Origin: an uncultured Ignavibacteriota bacterium
GTDB taxonomy: Bacteria; Bacteroidota; Ignavibacteria; Palsa-1295
Assembly (NCBI GenBank): GCA_903900335.1
Contig: CAIUMP010000033.1
Coordinates: 1 to 64,000 of the forward strand
Length of the DNA stretch: 64,000 bases
Direction: 5' to 3'
In this document: piece after piece, positions 27,101-38,841 of the stretch
Layout of the letters: every line of letters begins with the position of its first letter
Position numbering within the stretch: position 1 is the first letter of the stretch
The notes under the pieces: generated by a model
Databases searched by the model: none
Seen by the model: only the letters and a program-made list of their open reading frames with translations
What the model was told of the DNA's origin: nothing
Made by a program: the position numbers and the translations under genes

Positions 27101-30092
27101 CGAAATAGGACATCGTCGCTGGACGGAGGAGCGAAAGCGTGTACAGTGCCTTCTGACGAGAGAAGAATGTACGCTTTGCGATCGTTGAATCCGGTACGAA
27201 GTCAAGACGTCCCTGATAGATCTGCTGCGGACCAAGACCCTCGTCCTGAACCGTCTCCTTAGCATTGACGCGGACGAACTCGCCGGTGGTCGTATTCTGT
27301 ACGATGAGCACCGAGAAGTTACGTGCGTAGTTGTCGCGATTGCTGTCAACCGTCGAAACGTCAGCCTGCAGGAAGAGCGGATAGCCGATCGGATGCGGAC
27401 CAGTCATATCTGTCTGGTATAGATCGATCTTGCTAACATACGTCGGATCTGTATTGAAGATGTCGCGAGTCCAGCGATGCAGGCGAACCACATCACTTGG
27501 CAAACCAAGCGAGAATGCTTCGGCCGGAGCCATACGGCGGTTCGCGTAGTCAGCGACCTTCATGTCGGTACCCTGATCATAGAGGTCATACACACGACCT
27601 TCCATGAGAAGCGTATCTGGAATCTGTCCGATCGGAGCCGGCGTGTAGGACGACGGCGGATTGCGGTTCGGCTCATAAACGTTGCCGAAGCAGCCCTTGT
27701 AGAAGTCCAGGAAGAATGTCGCCTGCTCGGAACCCGTCGGAGGATTGATCTGAGTAAGGATGCCAGGACCCGTCTCACCCCAGAAGAGGCCACGAAGGGT
27801 ATCTGCACCACTACGTCCAGAGAGCGGAGCTGCGCTTGGTAAGCGGAGAATATAACGAGCGGTGTTGTCGTAGATAGCATCGCCGCGTGAGTTAGACTCA
27901 TAGGACGGAAGCCCGCCTTCGAAGTCACCCCAGATCGTTGCACTTGCGTTGACATCCTCAGGATTCGAGATACCCTTGAGGGCACCCGATGTATTGAGGT
28001 CAACTGCTGCGGAAAGGATCGAGTTACCCGTCGTGTGGTTATTCGCGATCAAGCAGAGATTCGAAAGAATTCTCATGTCGTAAGTCGCGCACCACAGTGC
28101 CGAACCGGAGTAAGCATAATTCTGCTCCATACGGACACGGCTGAGAATCGTGGAGTCGGCAGATGTTGTACCACCATTGCTGATGTACATCGCACCACCG
28201 CGACCATGTGGGTTGCCACCAACGTTCGTGAACAGTACCGCTGAGTCAGCAGCTGTGCCGAGATAGCAATGGTTGTTCAAGAAGCGCGTGAGCTGGCGTG
28301 GGTCGAACGGATACGGCGTAGCCGTGATGTTCTGAGCATTAAAACCGTCTTCTGCCCAATAACGGCTGACCGCATTGGCATTACCTGAAGTTGTCGGCGC
28401 ATAATCCAAAACCGCACCACCGTTACCACCCTGTACAAAGTTGCCCGTGTACTCAGTAGCGAACGTGGAGTCGTCGCGACCAACGTATTCTGCGCCGCCG
28501 CCCTCAACCATCAGGCCATAGGTTGCGTGTGCATTAATACGCGGGTCCGCGCAATTCACGCTGTTCTGCAGATACCACACGCGACGATTAACGATCGCTG
28601 GGTAACCACTTCCGGCTGTGCTCAAGTAAACCGCACCACCGCCGACACCGGCGACGTTGTTGAAGTACTTAACGCGCATTTCAACCGGGTAAGCGCCACC
28701 TGGCCACGGGAAATTCTGAGGAGCAAGGTAGCCCTTTACGAAAATTGGGGAGCTCGTATAGATAGCGCCGCCCTTATAGTAACCGACGTTACCGTTGAAC
28801 GAGATCATGCCAGAATCACGGATACCCGTGCCAGACATAATGTTCTCTGCGTCGATATTAAGGTAAGGATAGGAAACGCCACCAACGAAGTCGATCTGAA
28901 TTGCACCGCCGAGACCGGCGACGCAACCGTTAAAGCTAGCGGTCTTGAGAATCGTCAAACCCGCCGTGATCGTACCCGGCGTTGGCTGCGGCAACACACC
29001 ACCGACTGGCGGAGGAAGATTGAAGCCTGGCTGAGCCGAAGTGGAACTGAGCGCGATAGCACCACCCCATGTATTGAGGTCAAGCGACGGATGCGCCATG
29101 ATCGCCGAGTCATTGTTGAACGTCGCGCGCTCGATGACAAGACCGGTCTTAGTACCGACGTAGATCGCACCGCCCTTAGCGAAATTGCTTGCGCCGCCCG
29201 TGTTGTTTGCCGAGCAACGCTCGAAGAGCATCACGTCCTGGCTGTCTGCGAAGAATGGTCCCTTCTGGTTTCCGAGGAAAGCCGTAAGATAGGTAGCGCT
29301 CGCACCACCATTGGATGCCATGTAGATAGCGCCACCCAAGGCATTGACGTCTGGATACGCGCCACCGCCGGACTCACCGTTGTAGCAACGAGTGTCGCGA
29401 ATGGTAAGGCGACGCACCTGGCTGTTAGCCAAAGCTAGACGACCATCGTCGTTCGGGAAGTACGAATTGACGGGAGCCTGTAAGAATGCAAAGGCACCAC
29501 CGCGATAAGAAGTCTGGCAGCTATCAACGATAGCATCCTCGATCCAGGTCTTCGCCGAGAAGGTAGTAATGACAGCGCCATTACCATTCGCAGCATTGTT
29601 GATCGCCTGTCCGTTTGCAGCCTGCTGGCCGACCGTACCATAAAGGAAGGTCACGTCAACGGATGTGCGCTTCTTGAAAAGCGCAAAACGAACATTCGCA
29701 AAGAAGCACGAATCCGCACCAGGAAGGATCAGGAAATGACCCCACTCGTACGAATTTGGGTTGACCGACTCGCCACGAAATTGAATTCGGCGATTCAGGC
29801 CTGTAAACCCGTTTGCGATGATCTTGCCGCCGGTCGAATCAATGATTCGGCTGTTTGGCAGGAAGTGGACTTCGGCACCTTCCATAATGATCAGTGTACC
29901 GGCGACATGGTAGTCACCGTCGATCTTATAGATGGTATCCAGAGCAGAATTACCGGGAACCCTGGGGTAGAACACCTTGGTCTGTCCGGCATTAAGATAT
30001 CCACTGATATGCGGAAGCCACTGGGCCCCCGCCTGGCTCGTAAGACCCGCAAGGCCTAAGAGCACAATAAACACGGTCAAGAAACGTCGCAT
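24183..30092 (-). CDS. Giant secreted right-handed beta-helix protein with T9SS tail
   Basis: The ATG at 30092 is preceded by GGAGG at good spacing and opens a signal peptide (MRRFLTVFIVLLGLAGLTSQ). The product has 1969 residues. Residues ~60-850 contain many short repeats with GGAIY or GGAVY motifs (AKGGAIYVGTKTGLVIERA; YKGGAIYTSS; GVGGGAVYLST), the pattern of a parallel beta-helix with a polymorphic-outer-membrane-like look. Residues ~1380-1650 contain cadherin/Ig-like segments (DPYSGVLTGTPLISD; MIVVQDQC). The tail (LEPSHPNPFSSATTIDF... YPVTWDGTDANGQE) is a FlgD/T9SS domain. It is the first gene of the minus-strand surface-protein run. Adhesin or structural role is inferred; no catalytic motif is apparent. 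Confidence 0.82.
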   Translation of the reverse strand: MRRFLTVFIVLLGLAGLTSQAGAQWLPHISGYLNAGQTKVFYPRVPGNSALDTIYKIDGDYHVAGTLIIMEGAEVHFLPNSRIIDSTGGKIIANGFTGLNRRIQFRGESVNPNSYEWGHFLILPGADSCFFANVRFALFKKRTSVDVTFLYGTVGQQAANGQAINNAANGNGAVITTFSAKTWIEDAIVDSCQTSYRGGAFAFLQAPVNSYFPNDDGRLALANSQVRRLTIRDTRCYNGESGGGAYPDVNALGGAIYMASNGGASATYLTAFLGNQKGPFFADSQDVMLFERCSANNTGGASNFAKGGAIYVGTKTGLVIERATFNNDSAIMAHPSLDLNTWGGAIALSSTSAQPGFNLPPPVGGVLPQPTPGTITAGLTILKTASFNGCVAGLGGAIQIDFVGGVSYPYLNIDAENIMSGTGIRDSGMISFNGNVGYYKGGAIYTSSPIFVKGYLAPQNFPWPGGAYPVEMRVKYFNNVAGVGGGAVYLSTAGSGYPAIVNRRVWYLQNSVNCADPRINAHATYGLMVEGGGAEYVGRDDSTFATEYTGNFVQGGNGGAVLDYAPTTSGNANAVSRYWAEDGFNAQNITATPYPFDPRQLTRFLNNHCYLGTAADSAVLFTNVGGNPHGRGGAMYISNGGTTSADSTILSRVRMEQNYAYSGSALWCATYDMRILSNLCLIANNHTTGNSILSAAVDLNTSGALKGISNPEDVNASATIWGDFEGGLPSYESNSRGDAIYDNTARYILRLPSAAPLSGRSGADTLRGLFWGETGPGILTQINPPTGSEQATFFLDFYKGCFGNVYEPNRNPPSSYTPAPIGQIPDTLLMEGRVYDLYDQGTDMKVADYANRRMAPAEAFSLGLPSDVVRLHRWTRDIFNTDPTYVSKIDLYQTDMTGPHPIGYPLFLQADVSTVDSNRDNYARNFSVLIVQNTTTGEFVRVNAKETVQDEGLGPQQIYQGRLDFVPDSTIAKRTFFSRQKALYTLSLLRPATMSYFEIQRASKLEDSAALDGRQYSLAPSDMMGTTAGDTICNQGVLGTSTWYAGERYHTLPVRPGDKILVISRTLLWKYGAQYATSHGLQFVIGDVSAPQFTNDIPNLATDQYQPNRRFIHEDVNYDASDLAHTLFRVGGYDPNNFYDPRFLFNQGMYTQLAYNVSYDLLPGDPDTNHVRLYKWLKQSTVFNQNVIGSNGYVLLTGQPHNADVVPSGEGVTATVTNFPPNSASEMALRNAGFGAALGADSLQLSLWSFPPYMNWNTPGCAQPGFEPDTLCVRSTATTYHFRIFVMDSLPRFTSTAPPACWASLTDSLRYTYDINTDDEAEDAAAAAETPEAWDFRYGRTSYRFLTRPSWMKFDAGSGKYGQIDTLSPASRAANFTQKGIINVRIDSAYAVKNLLTPTPQVNGELNFDTIIAVEAHDGHTGKSVSRWNVQVNIAPAITTDTLPDAKEGFDYSLNFEDTTKVTKINIYDPNYADYHTYQLVYEGDTQTVYRDPNYGVGKTLLTGTTPRWLHIDPYSGVLTGTPLISDAPRTATTNCGSQDTVMIVVQDQCHLTTWKTLLLSVDSVQHPPSFVKGPHDICVTNHIAFCDSVKVQDKDLLRPGCIETITITSLDTAYKVTPGTAVGTLSNDTVTIHVCSTPNKDDSYFSTNPPPADSVHLLVTDAAGNTNEIVYAIHIGDAPTFSCFVDVYNVITATHPLQDVQRLCFGAGRFGTDSLDIRYCEMEVPPSPYAGVFDARWELPIGGQIEGTYIDIRRDVTTGNAPITWQVKFQSGNEGGQSGNLFPMDICWRPSCMDPAKLPAGTFKTGHFYLRHPQNPQEFSVNMFNGGGPVDPSLYTLLRVGSDSMVMRVRDSKLANALIVFVPANSGVEQTAAPVSKFALEPSHPNPFSSATTIDFSVAERSTVRIAIYDVKGTLVRTLVGEQLDPGTYPVTWDGTDANGQEMANGSYIVQMTAGSFTSSQKMILNRQ

Positions 30093-30393
30093 AGTACCTC
30101 CATTAGTGCGAAGGAAATGTGACGGCTTCGCGCTCGCTTTACTTGCGCGTCCGTCCCTAATCGTTAAATAACTTGTCTCGTCGCCACCCGCTGAACTTCT
30201 CGCAGATCGCGAGTCACTCGGCAAAACGGTCGTGTCAAAAAATTGCATATCCAGTTTCGTATGGAATCGAGTTATGGCTACTAATTCGCTACGATTGCTT
30301 CGAAGCATAGTCGCGCCCGCTTTTGCGATCACGCCTGGTGCATCTCTGCAAATCTGTTTTCAATACACTCTAAAAATATTTCGCTCTCTGTCT
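30093..30393 (-). other. Long leader/spacer upstream of the beta-helix gene
   Basis: About 300 bases separate two minus-strand genes. I see no gene here. An AT-rich stretch around 30345-30385 could hold the promoter of the gene starting at 30092, which would give it a leader of ~250 bases; no riboswitch or clear hairpin was recognised. Confidence 0.45.
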
Positions 30394-31131
30394 CTACAGC
30401 TCGACGTTAAGCTTCAACAGCTCACGTCGTGCCGCGTCATCGAATTGCGTCGATGGATACACTTCTGCTATTTCGCGATAGATGCGAATGGCATCGTCAC
30501 GCTTGCCGCCCTGCGGCTGATCGTAGTCCCGAGCCGCAGCCAAAAGGTAATCGGCATTCAACGGATTGCCCTTGTCCCGGCGTGCGGCTGACTCTAATAA
30601 CTTCGCTGCTTCGATTTTGTTACCGCTATGTTCTAAAATAGCTGCACGTCCCGCCTCAATAGAAGCAAGGACGAGCGGGTAATCACTGGAAGCCTTATCA
30701 AAGGCAATGCCAGCACTGTCATAATTGCCAAGCGCGTAATACGCATTGCCAAGAGCGAGAGCGGCTTGGCTACCAGCCTCTGTCGATCCAAATTCGCGGA
30801 CGATATAGCTCAGCCCGTAAACGGGGTCGCCCTGCACCCGGCGCGTCATGTCGCCATCAATGGCCCGGCGATACTCACCCTGAATACTATAAGGAAGCAC
30901 TCGAGAGAGATACGTAGCAGCGTGCTCGCTATTGGTCTTACGCTGACCGACATACCACAAAATGCCTACGACGATGGCAACAACGCCAAGACCGATCATT
31001 CCGACCGTGCGCTGATTGCCCATGGTCCAATCGCGGATGCCCTCATAACGCAGAAGGAGCTTCTCCGTCTGCGTTAAGCGCTCTACCGTCGGCTGCTGAA
31101 CTTCAGCTAGATCTTTTTGCGATCGAATCAT
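30394..31131 (-). CDS. Membrane-anchored TPR protein (YfgM/TPR_21-like)
   Basis: The 245-residue product has a short cytoplasmic N-terminus, one transmembrane helix at ~43-61 (VGMIGLGVVAIVVGILWYVG) and then TPR repeats to the end (ALALGNAYYALGNYDSAGIAF; RAAILEHSGNKIEAAKLLESA; AIRIYREIAEVYP). This is the layout of YfgM-type proteins that act beside the Sec translocon or in envelope quality control; the exact role here is inferred from architecture only. It sits between the surface-protein run and a tRNA gene. Confidence 0.75.
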   Translation of the reverse strand: MIRSQKDLAEVQQPTVERLTQTEKLLLRYEGIRDWTMGNQRTVGMIGLGVVAIVVGILWYVGQRKTNSEHAATYLSRVLPYSIQGEYRRAIDGDMTRRVQGDPVYGLSYIVREFGSTEAGSQAALALGNAYYALGNYDSAGIAFDKASSDYPLVLASIEAGRAAILEHSGNKIEAAKLLESAARRDKGNPLNADYLLAAARDYDQPQGGKRDDAIRIYREIAEVYPSTQFDDAARRELLKLNVEL

Positions 31132-31195
31132 TCGTTGTTTCTAAAAACCCTCGTCTAATGTCGTTGTTCTACTTTGCTACTCTTCAAATTCTCAG

Positions 31196-31269
31196 TGCGC
31201 CCGGAAGGACTTGAACCCTCAACCTTTGGAACCGGAATCCAACGTTCTATCCAGTTGAACTACGGGCGC
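31196..31269 (-). tRNA. tRNA-Arg (anticodon CCG)
   Basis: Read on the minus strand the 74 bases fold into a full cloverleaf: acceptor stem GCGCCCG/CGGGCGC, D arm GTTC...GAAC, anticodon stem TTGGA/TCCAA with loop TTCCGGT (anticodon CCG, decoding CGG), and T arm GAGGG-TTCAAGT-CCTTC. The discriminator base is A and CCA is not encoded. Confidence 0.93.
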
Positions 31270-31845
31270 TCTTCTTACTTAATACACCGGCAGAGCGACC
31301 CGCCTTTGCGCGGTCTCGTAAATACACCAATTTTCACCTCCAAAACCACTGGCATGGAAGCCCCGTCGAATATATTCCTGCGAATATACGACGAAAATTT
31401 GAGCCGCACGTGAAATACTCCATTTCGGCTATCTGGCCCCACAAAATTCTCCACCTTGTAGGGCCGGGTGCTCCGAAGTACCCGAATAACTTCCGAAATC
31501 TGTTTTTGTTACACCCTGATCGAACGTTTTTTAAAGAAAATTGCAAATTCTTCGAAAATGCCGATTCCTGCACGGCTAGCGCATTTCTGTGCTAACCGCA
31601 ATGACGAAAATCGGCCGAATTGCACCGCTCAATGGCTTTCTTGATGAATTGCAAGAAAGCCATTGAGCGGAGCGAACAAAGTCCGTCTGGCAGCCACCCC
31701 CTTCAACTGAAAGGATTGCCCCCAAACCCGATCCCACTATAGGGACCGAAGGCGACTGCCAGCTAAACCCTGTTCGACATCCGCATGCCCACTCTTTTTT
31801 CAAAACTGAGAACCGGGCTAAACCTGGCTCCCTCAAAATCTTCAG
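31270..31845. other. Intergenic region beside the tRNA gene
   Basis: Nearly 580 bases contain no gene I can support. Short open frames exist on both strands but have no recognisable domains, ribosome-binding sites or family pattern. The region contains the perfect 19-bp hairpin at 31625-31670 and, near 31364-31393, an imperfect CGTCG...CGACG inverted repeat. A tRNA flank is a common integration site, but I see no integrase or clear att repeat. Confidence 0.55.
31625..31670. repeat. Perfect 19-bp inverted repeat
   Basis: CCGCTCAATGGCTTTCTTG and its exact reverse complement flank an 8-base spacer (ATGAATTG). No T-run follows on either strand, so a plain terminator is not the obvious reading. 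It could be a miniature palindromic element or an RNA hairpin. Confidence 0.75.
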
Positions 31846-31887
31846 CTAGCCGCTCTTGGTGGACCTTTAGCCGCTTTTAGTGGACCT
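31846..31887 (-). repeat. 21-bp tandem duplication of the 3' end of the rlpA-like gene
   Basis: Two adjacent 21-base units differ at 3 positions. The gene-proximal unit encodes the last residues RSTKSG and the stop; the next unit encodes the same six residues and another stop (TAG). This is a local duplication of the 3' end including the stop codon. Confidence 0.8.
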
Positions 31888-32319
31888 TCCCCACTCAATT
31901 ACTTCCAAACGAACCCTCCCCAAACCCTGGCGATCGATGCCGATTGCCTTCGCGGCTGCGAAGGTCAGGTCGATGACCCGCTCTGGCTTTACTGGCCCTC
32001 GGTCGTTGATGCGCACGGTAACGGCGGCATCGGTGGCTAGGTTTGTCACCCGAACAATGGTCCCAAATGGATAACTACGATGTGCTGCAGTTAGCTTTCT
32101 ATTGTCAAATATCTCGCCATTCGAGGTCTTACGACCTTGAAAATCATTCGAATAGTAGGAAGCAAGCCCCTGTTGCGTTGCCGCGGCCGTAATAACCGGT
32201 TTCACTGAGCAGGAATTGAGCGTCACGGAAAGCGCCGTGGCGGCTATTGCCACCAAAACGGATAATCCGAACGATTTTCCCGACAGCGTCTGCTTCAAGC
32301 TTTTGTTCTTCGTTGTCAA
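31867..32319 (-). CDS. rlpA: RlpA-like septal lytic transglycosylase lipoprotein
   Basis: The 150-residue product starts at a TTG (no ATG is available before the signal sequence) and has a lipobox (SVTLNSCS), so it is probably an outer-membrane lipoprotein. Residues ~50-145 form the double-psi beta-barrel of RlpA: GLASYYSNDFQGRKTSNGE, LTAAHRSYPFGTIVRVTN, INDRGP and RVIDLTFAAAKAIGI. RlpA family members act on denuded peptidoglycan glycans at the septum or modulate division. A SPOR domain, present in many RlpA proteins, is absent, so septal targeting by that route is not expected. Confidence 0.88.
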   Translation of the reverse strand: MTTKNKSLKQTLSGKSFGLSVLVAIAATALSVTLNSCSVKPVITAAATQQGLASYYSNDFQGRKTSNGEIFDNRKLTAAHRSYPFGTIVRVTNLATDAAVTVRINDRGPVKPERVIDLTFAAAKAIGIDRQGLGRVRLEVIEWGRSTKSG

Positions 32320-32334
32320 CCTGATCAGAACAAC

Positions 32335-32516
32335 TTATCCACAGAACATTGACATGTTCTGGGCCTTCTAATCGAATTTCAGGTGCGAAGATACAATGAA
32401 AAATATGAGATGTCAAGAGATCACTTAAAGTAAATTCTTAAGTGTGCACGTTTCCCCACAATTTGACACAATTTCGAAGAAAAAAAAGCTGTGTGAAAAC
32501 TACAAAGTTATCCACA
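32335..32516. other. AT-rich spacer with two perfect DnaA boxes and 10-bp tandem repeats
   Basis: TTATCCACA, the consensus DnaA box, occurs at 32335-32343 and again at 32508-32516 in the same orientation. Between them lie a palindrome (CAGAACAT-TGAC-ATGTTCTG, 32342-32361), an inverted repeat around CACTTAA/TTAAGTG (~32422-32444), and a 10-base tandem pair (CACAATTTGA CACAATTTCG, 32457-32476). The region is markedly AT-rich. It could be an origin, a DnaA-regulated promoter for the rlpA-like gene, or chance. Confidence 0.5.
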
Positions 32517-32537
32517 AGTTGGCCGCCTACTGCCGAC

Positions 32538-33656
32538 TCACAGAAACTCAGTCATCTGGTGACGCTTCAAATAGTCGACAATATCCCGAACTCCCTGCGC
32601 TTGGTCCCGCTTCGTTACAAGGATTGCATCCCCGGTGTCAATCACCACCATATCGGATACGCCATAAAGCGCGATGAGCCTGTCGCTGCGAGAGATAACC
32701 AGCGATCCCTTCGAATTCCGGGCGATCACATGACTGCCCGTGAGCACATTATTCTCTAGATCTTTCTCGCTGAGGCGATAGACCTCATCCCAGCTCCCAA
32801 CATCACTCCAACCGAGAGCCCCTGCCCGCAACACATAAACGTTAGGCGCGCGCTCCATTACTCCATAGTCAATCGAGACACCACGTATCGTGCTGTACGC
32901 CTCACGAAGCTTCGCTGTGAAGTCCGGCGAGTTTAGGCTCGGCAGCGTTTCAATCTGCTCCATGATTTCCGGCGTGAACTCTCGAAGAGCGGCCTCAACA
33001 GCGTCTATCCGCCAGATGAACATGCCGCTATTCCATAGGAAGTCGCCGCTCTCGACGAATCGTTTTGCAGTATCGATGTCCGGCTTTTCCGCGAATCGCT
33101 TTACACGTACGACCTCGCGAAGTTCGAACTCGGTGAAACCCACCAAGTCCTTCTGTGATGGCAAGTGCTCATCATCAAGCTGGATATAGCCGAAGCCCGT
33201 TTCGGGTCTGGATGGATGGATACCTACCGTGACCAGTGTATTCGTCTGGTGTGCCAGCCGTGCTCCGAGCTGCATCAATCGCGCAAATTCCTGATCGTTG
33301 CGAATGATGTGATCTGCTGGCAATACCACCATAATAGACTCACCGTCGCTCCGCTCACGCAATATCCGCGCACCGAGGGCGATACACGGCGCTGTGTTGC
33401 GACCAAACGGCTCACTGATGATATTCTCTGCGGGAAGATCGGGGATTTGCCGCTGAAGCTCTTCGCGCTGCATCTCGCCGGTGACGACGATGGTGTCTTC
33501 GATGGATGCAAAGTGTTTCGTCCGAGCTATCGTCGCTTGAACGAGCGACGTGCCGGGGGTGATAACATCGAGCAACTGTTTCGGCCGTTTCTCGCGGGAC
33601 TCGGGCCAGAACCTAGACCCCACCCCGCCAGCCATGATAACTACGCTTATTCTCAT
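32538..33656 (-). CDS. manC: Mannose-1-phosphate guanylyltransferase
   Basis: The 372-residue enzyme should convert mannose-1-phosphate and GTP to GDP-mannose for surface polysaccharide. The nucleotidyltransferase signature is clear at the N-terminus (MAGGVGSRFWPESREKRPKQ), followed by EPFGRNTAPCIALGA, VLPADHII, FAEKPD, WNSGMFIWR and IDYGVMERA. The length fits the single-domain enzyme; the phosphomannose isomerase domain of bifunctional ManC/AlgA proteins is absent. The start ATG at 33656 is directly before the Rossmann strand, as usual. It stands alone rather than in a visible polysaccharide cluster. Confidence 0.93.
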   Translation of the reverse strand: MRISVVIMAGGVGSRFWPESREKRPKQLLDVITPGTSLVQATIARTKHFASIEDTIVVTGEMQREELQRQIPDLPAENIISEPFGRNTAPCIALGARILRERSDGESIMVVLPADHIIRNDQEFARLMQLGARLAHQTNTLVTVGIHPSRPETGFGYIQLDDEHLPSQKDLVGFTEFELREVVRVKRFAEKPDIDTAKRFVESGDFLWNSGMFIWRIDAVEAALREFTPEIMEQIETLPSLNSPDFTAKLREAYSTIRGVSIDYGVMERAPNVYVLRAGALGWSDVGSWDEVYRLSEKDLENNVLTGSHVIARNSKGSLVISRSDRLIALYGVSDMVVIDTGDAILVTKRDQAQGVRDIVDYLKRHQMTEFL

Positions 33657-33737
33657 GACTGCAAAAATACGGCAACGACAACGGAGAGTTACGAGAAGCG
33701 AGCAACTTCCCGTAGTTCAGAGAGAATCAGAGCACGA

Positions 33738-34484
33738 TCACTGCGTCTCCACCACCATATAATTAAAAGTGAACGTGCCGCTCGGTGGTAAAATCCCTAT
33801 CTTGATGCTAAAATCCGAAGTAGTTGAGGTCGCATAAAAATCGAGCATATAACTAAGAGTTCCACCGTCGGCAGGGGTAATCATGACAATCGGTGCGGTG
33901 GTGTAAGGCTTATTGAATTTGACCGTTACGTAATCAGCCGAGTTTAGAGATGCGGACGAGGTAAAGGACACTCTACCGGCAATATCTGTCGCATTCGAAA
34001 CTGAGCATGCGGTTATCTTTACAGAATTGCTAACGCTGGTTGTCGGTGGGGTTGTTTGCTTTGAGATGAGATGCCCATCCGAAATGACAATATCACCGGC
34101 CGGAGCTGAACCTCCTCCGCCGCTGAGAGCATACGGTGCTCCGAGAATCAACGATTTCACTTCCGTGCCGTTGTCAACCGATACACCAATCGACCATCCC
34201 TGGGAAAAATCAATTGTAGATGGAAAACCCCCGCCCGGTAAGTTGCCTCCTAATGCCAAGTCAAACACGCCATTTCGGAATGAGACCTCATTCAATGACT
34301 CGGTTCCGATGAGTGATCCCACGTGATTGTAATAGTTGATCATCATCTCATGTTTACCAGTCAGAGGGATGCCTGCTGTAGTGGTCGCCAACCCCTGATA
34401 GCTGAACTGGCGTACTTGTGCGTCTGCCTTAGCCGCACCGAGGAGAATCACAATTGCAACCAGCCAAAGGTAACGTGTCTTCAT
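33738..34484 (-). CDS. Secreted protein with FSYQG-type N-terminal domain
   Basis: I use the ATG at 34484, which gives a signal peptide (MKTRYLWLVAIVILLGAAKA) in a 248-residue product. The N-terminal region (VRQFSYQGLATTTAGIPLTG, then NGVFDLALGG and LILGAPYAL) is the domain found at the start of many secreted tail-fibre-like proteins in Ignavibacteria and relatives. The C-terminal half (YVTVKFNKPYTTAPIVMITP) resembles a beta-sandwich tip domain. No T9SS tail is visible. It is divergent from the thiamine operon, so the ~150 bases upstream probably hold promoters for both. Confidence 0.65.
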   Translation of the reverse strand: MKTRYLWLVAIVILLGAAKADAQVRQFSYQGLATTTAGIPLTGKHEMMINYYNHVGSLIGTESLNEVSFRNGVFDLALGGNLPGGGFPSTIDFSQGWSIGVSVDNGTEVKSLILGAPYALSGGGGSAPAGDIVISDGHLISKQTTPPTTSVSNSVKITACSVSNATDIAGRVSFTSSASLNSADYVTVKFNKPYTTAPIVMITPADGGTLSYMLDFYATSTTSDFSIKIGILPPSGTFTFNYMVVETQ

Positions 34485-34635
34485 TGTTGTCTCAATTAGT
34501 GTGTAGAACACCGCATCTTAAAACGGGAACATTGATCGTGAAAGAGAACACGACGCTTCACAGAAAGTTACAATTGTGAGAATGGGCTTTCGCCGGAATC
34601 ATTTCTCGCCCACATTTCTTTTCACCGTCGCAATT

Positions 34636-34724
34636 CTCCGATAGGGGTGCCCGAGGAAATTCCAACGGCTGAGATGATACCCTTAGGACCTGATCTGGCT
34701 AATACCAGCGTAGGCAAAACGGAA
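34636..34724 (+). promoter_or_regulatory. TPP (THI-box) riboswitch
   Basis: The conserved TPP aptamer elements occur in order: AGGGGTGCC (34643-34651), the THI box CTGAGATGATACCC, ACCTGATCTGG, then TAATACCAGCGTAGG. TCCG before the aptamer can pair with CGGA immediately before the ATG at 34725, extending helix P1 into the ribosome-binding region. Regulation is therefore probably translational: with TPP bound the start site is sequestered. No separate terminator hairpin fits in the one-base gap. Confidence 0.95.
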
Positions 34725-38632
<3,908 letters not shown>

Positions 38633-38636
<4 letters not shown>

Positions 38637-38839
38637 GAATTCGATTAGCAGGTGAACTCCGCGAGTTCGATGAGGCTCACAGCATCAACGCATTCCTTTC
38701 GCTGATTAACATTGATGCGACAAAGAATGGCATTGCGATCGCACGCAACGGTGTGGTCATACCAAAAGCGAAGTGGCAAACCGAGCCGCTTGCCGATGGC
38801 GATTCGATCGAGATCGTCCGCGCTTCACAAGGAGGATGA
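38633..38839 (+). CDS. thiS: ThiS sulfur-carrier protein
   Basis: This 68-residue ubiquitin-like protein carries sulfur as a C-terminal thiocarboxylate for thiazole synthesis. It has the ThiS core ([31 protein letters not shown]) and the essential terminal Gly-Gly. Its ATG overlaps the thiO stop by four bases and an AAGGAGG near its 3' end serves the next gene. The partner activating enzyme is the ThiF half of the fusion at 40259. Confidence 0.95.
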
Positions 38840-38841
38840 CA

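Noticed and set aside
31576-31836. Open frame of 86 codons in the tRNA-rlpA spacer (minus strand)
   Set aside because: No ribosome-binding site, no recognisable family pattern, and it runs through the perfect 19-bp hairpin; better read as non-coding.
34647-34724. Upstream GTG extension of thiD
   Set aside because: These codons lie inside the TPP aptamer; ThiD homology begins only after the ATG at 34725.
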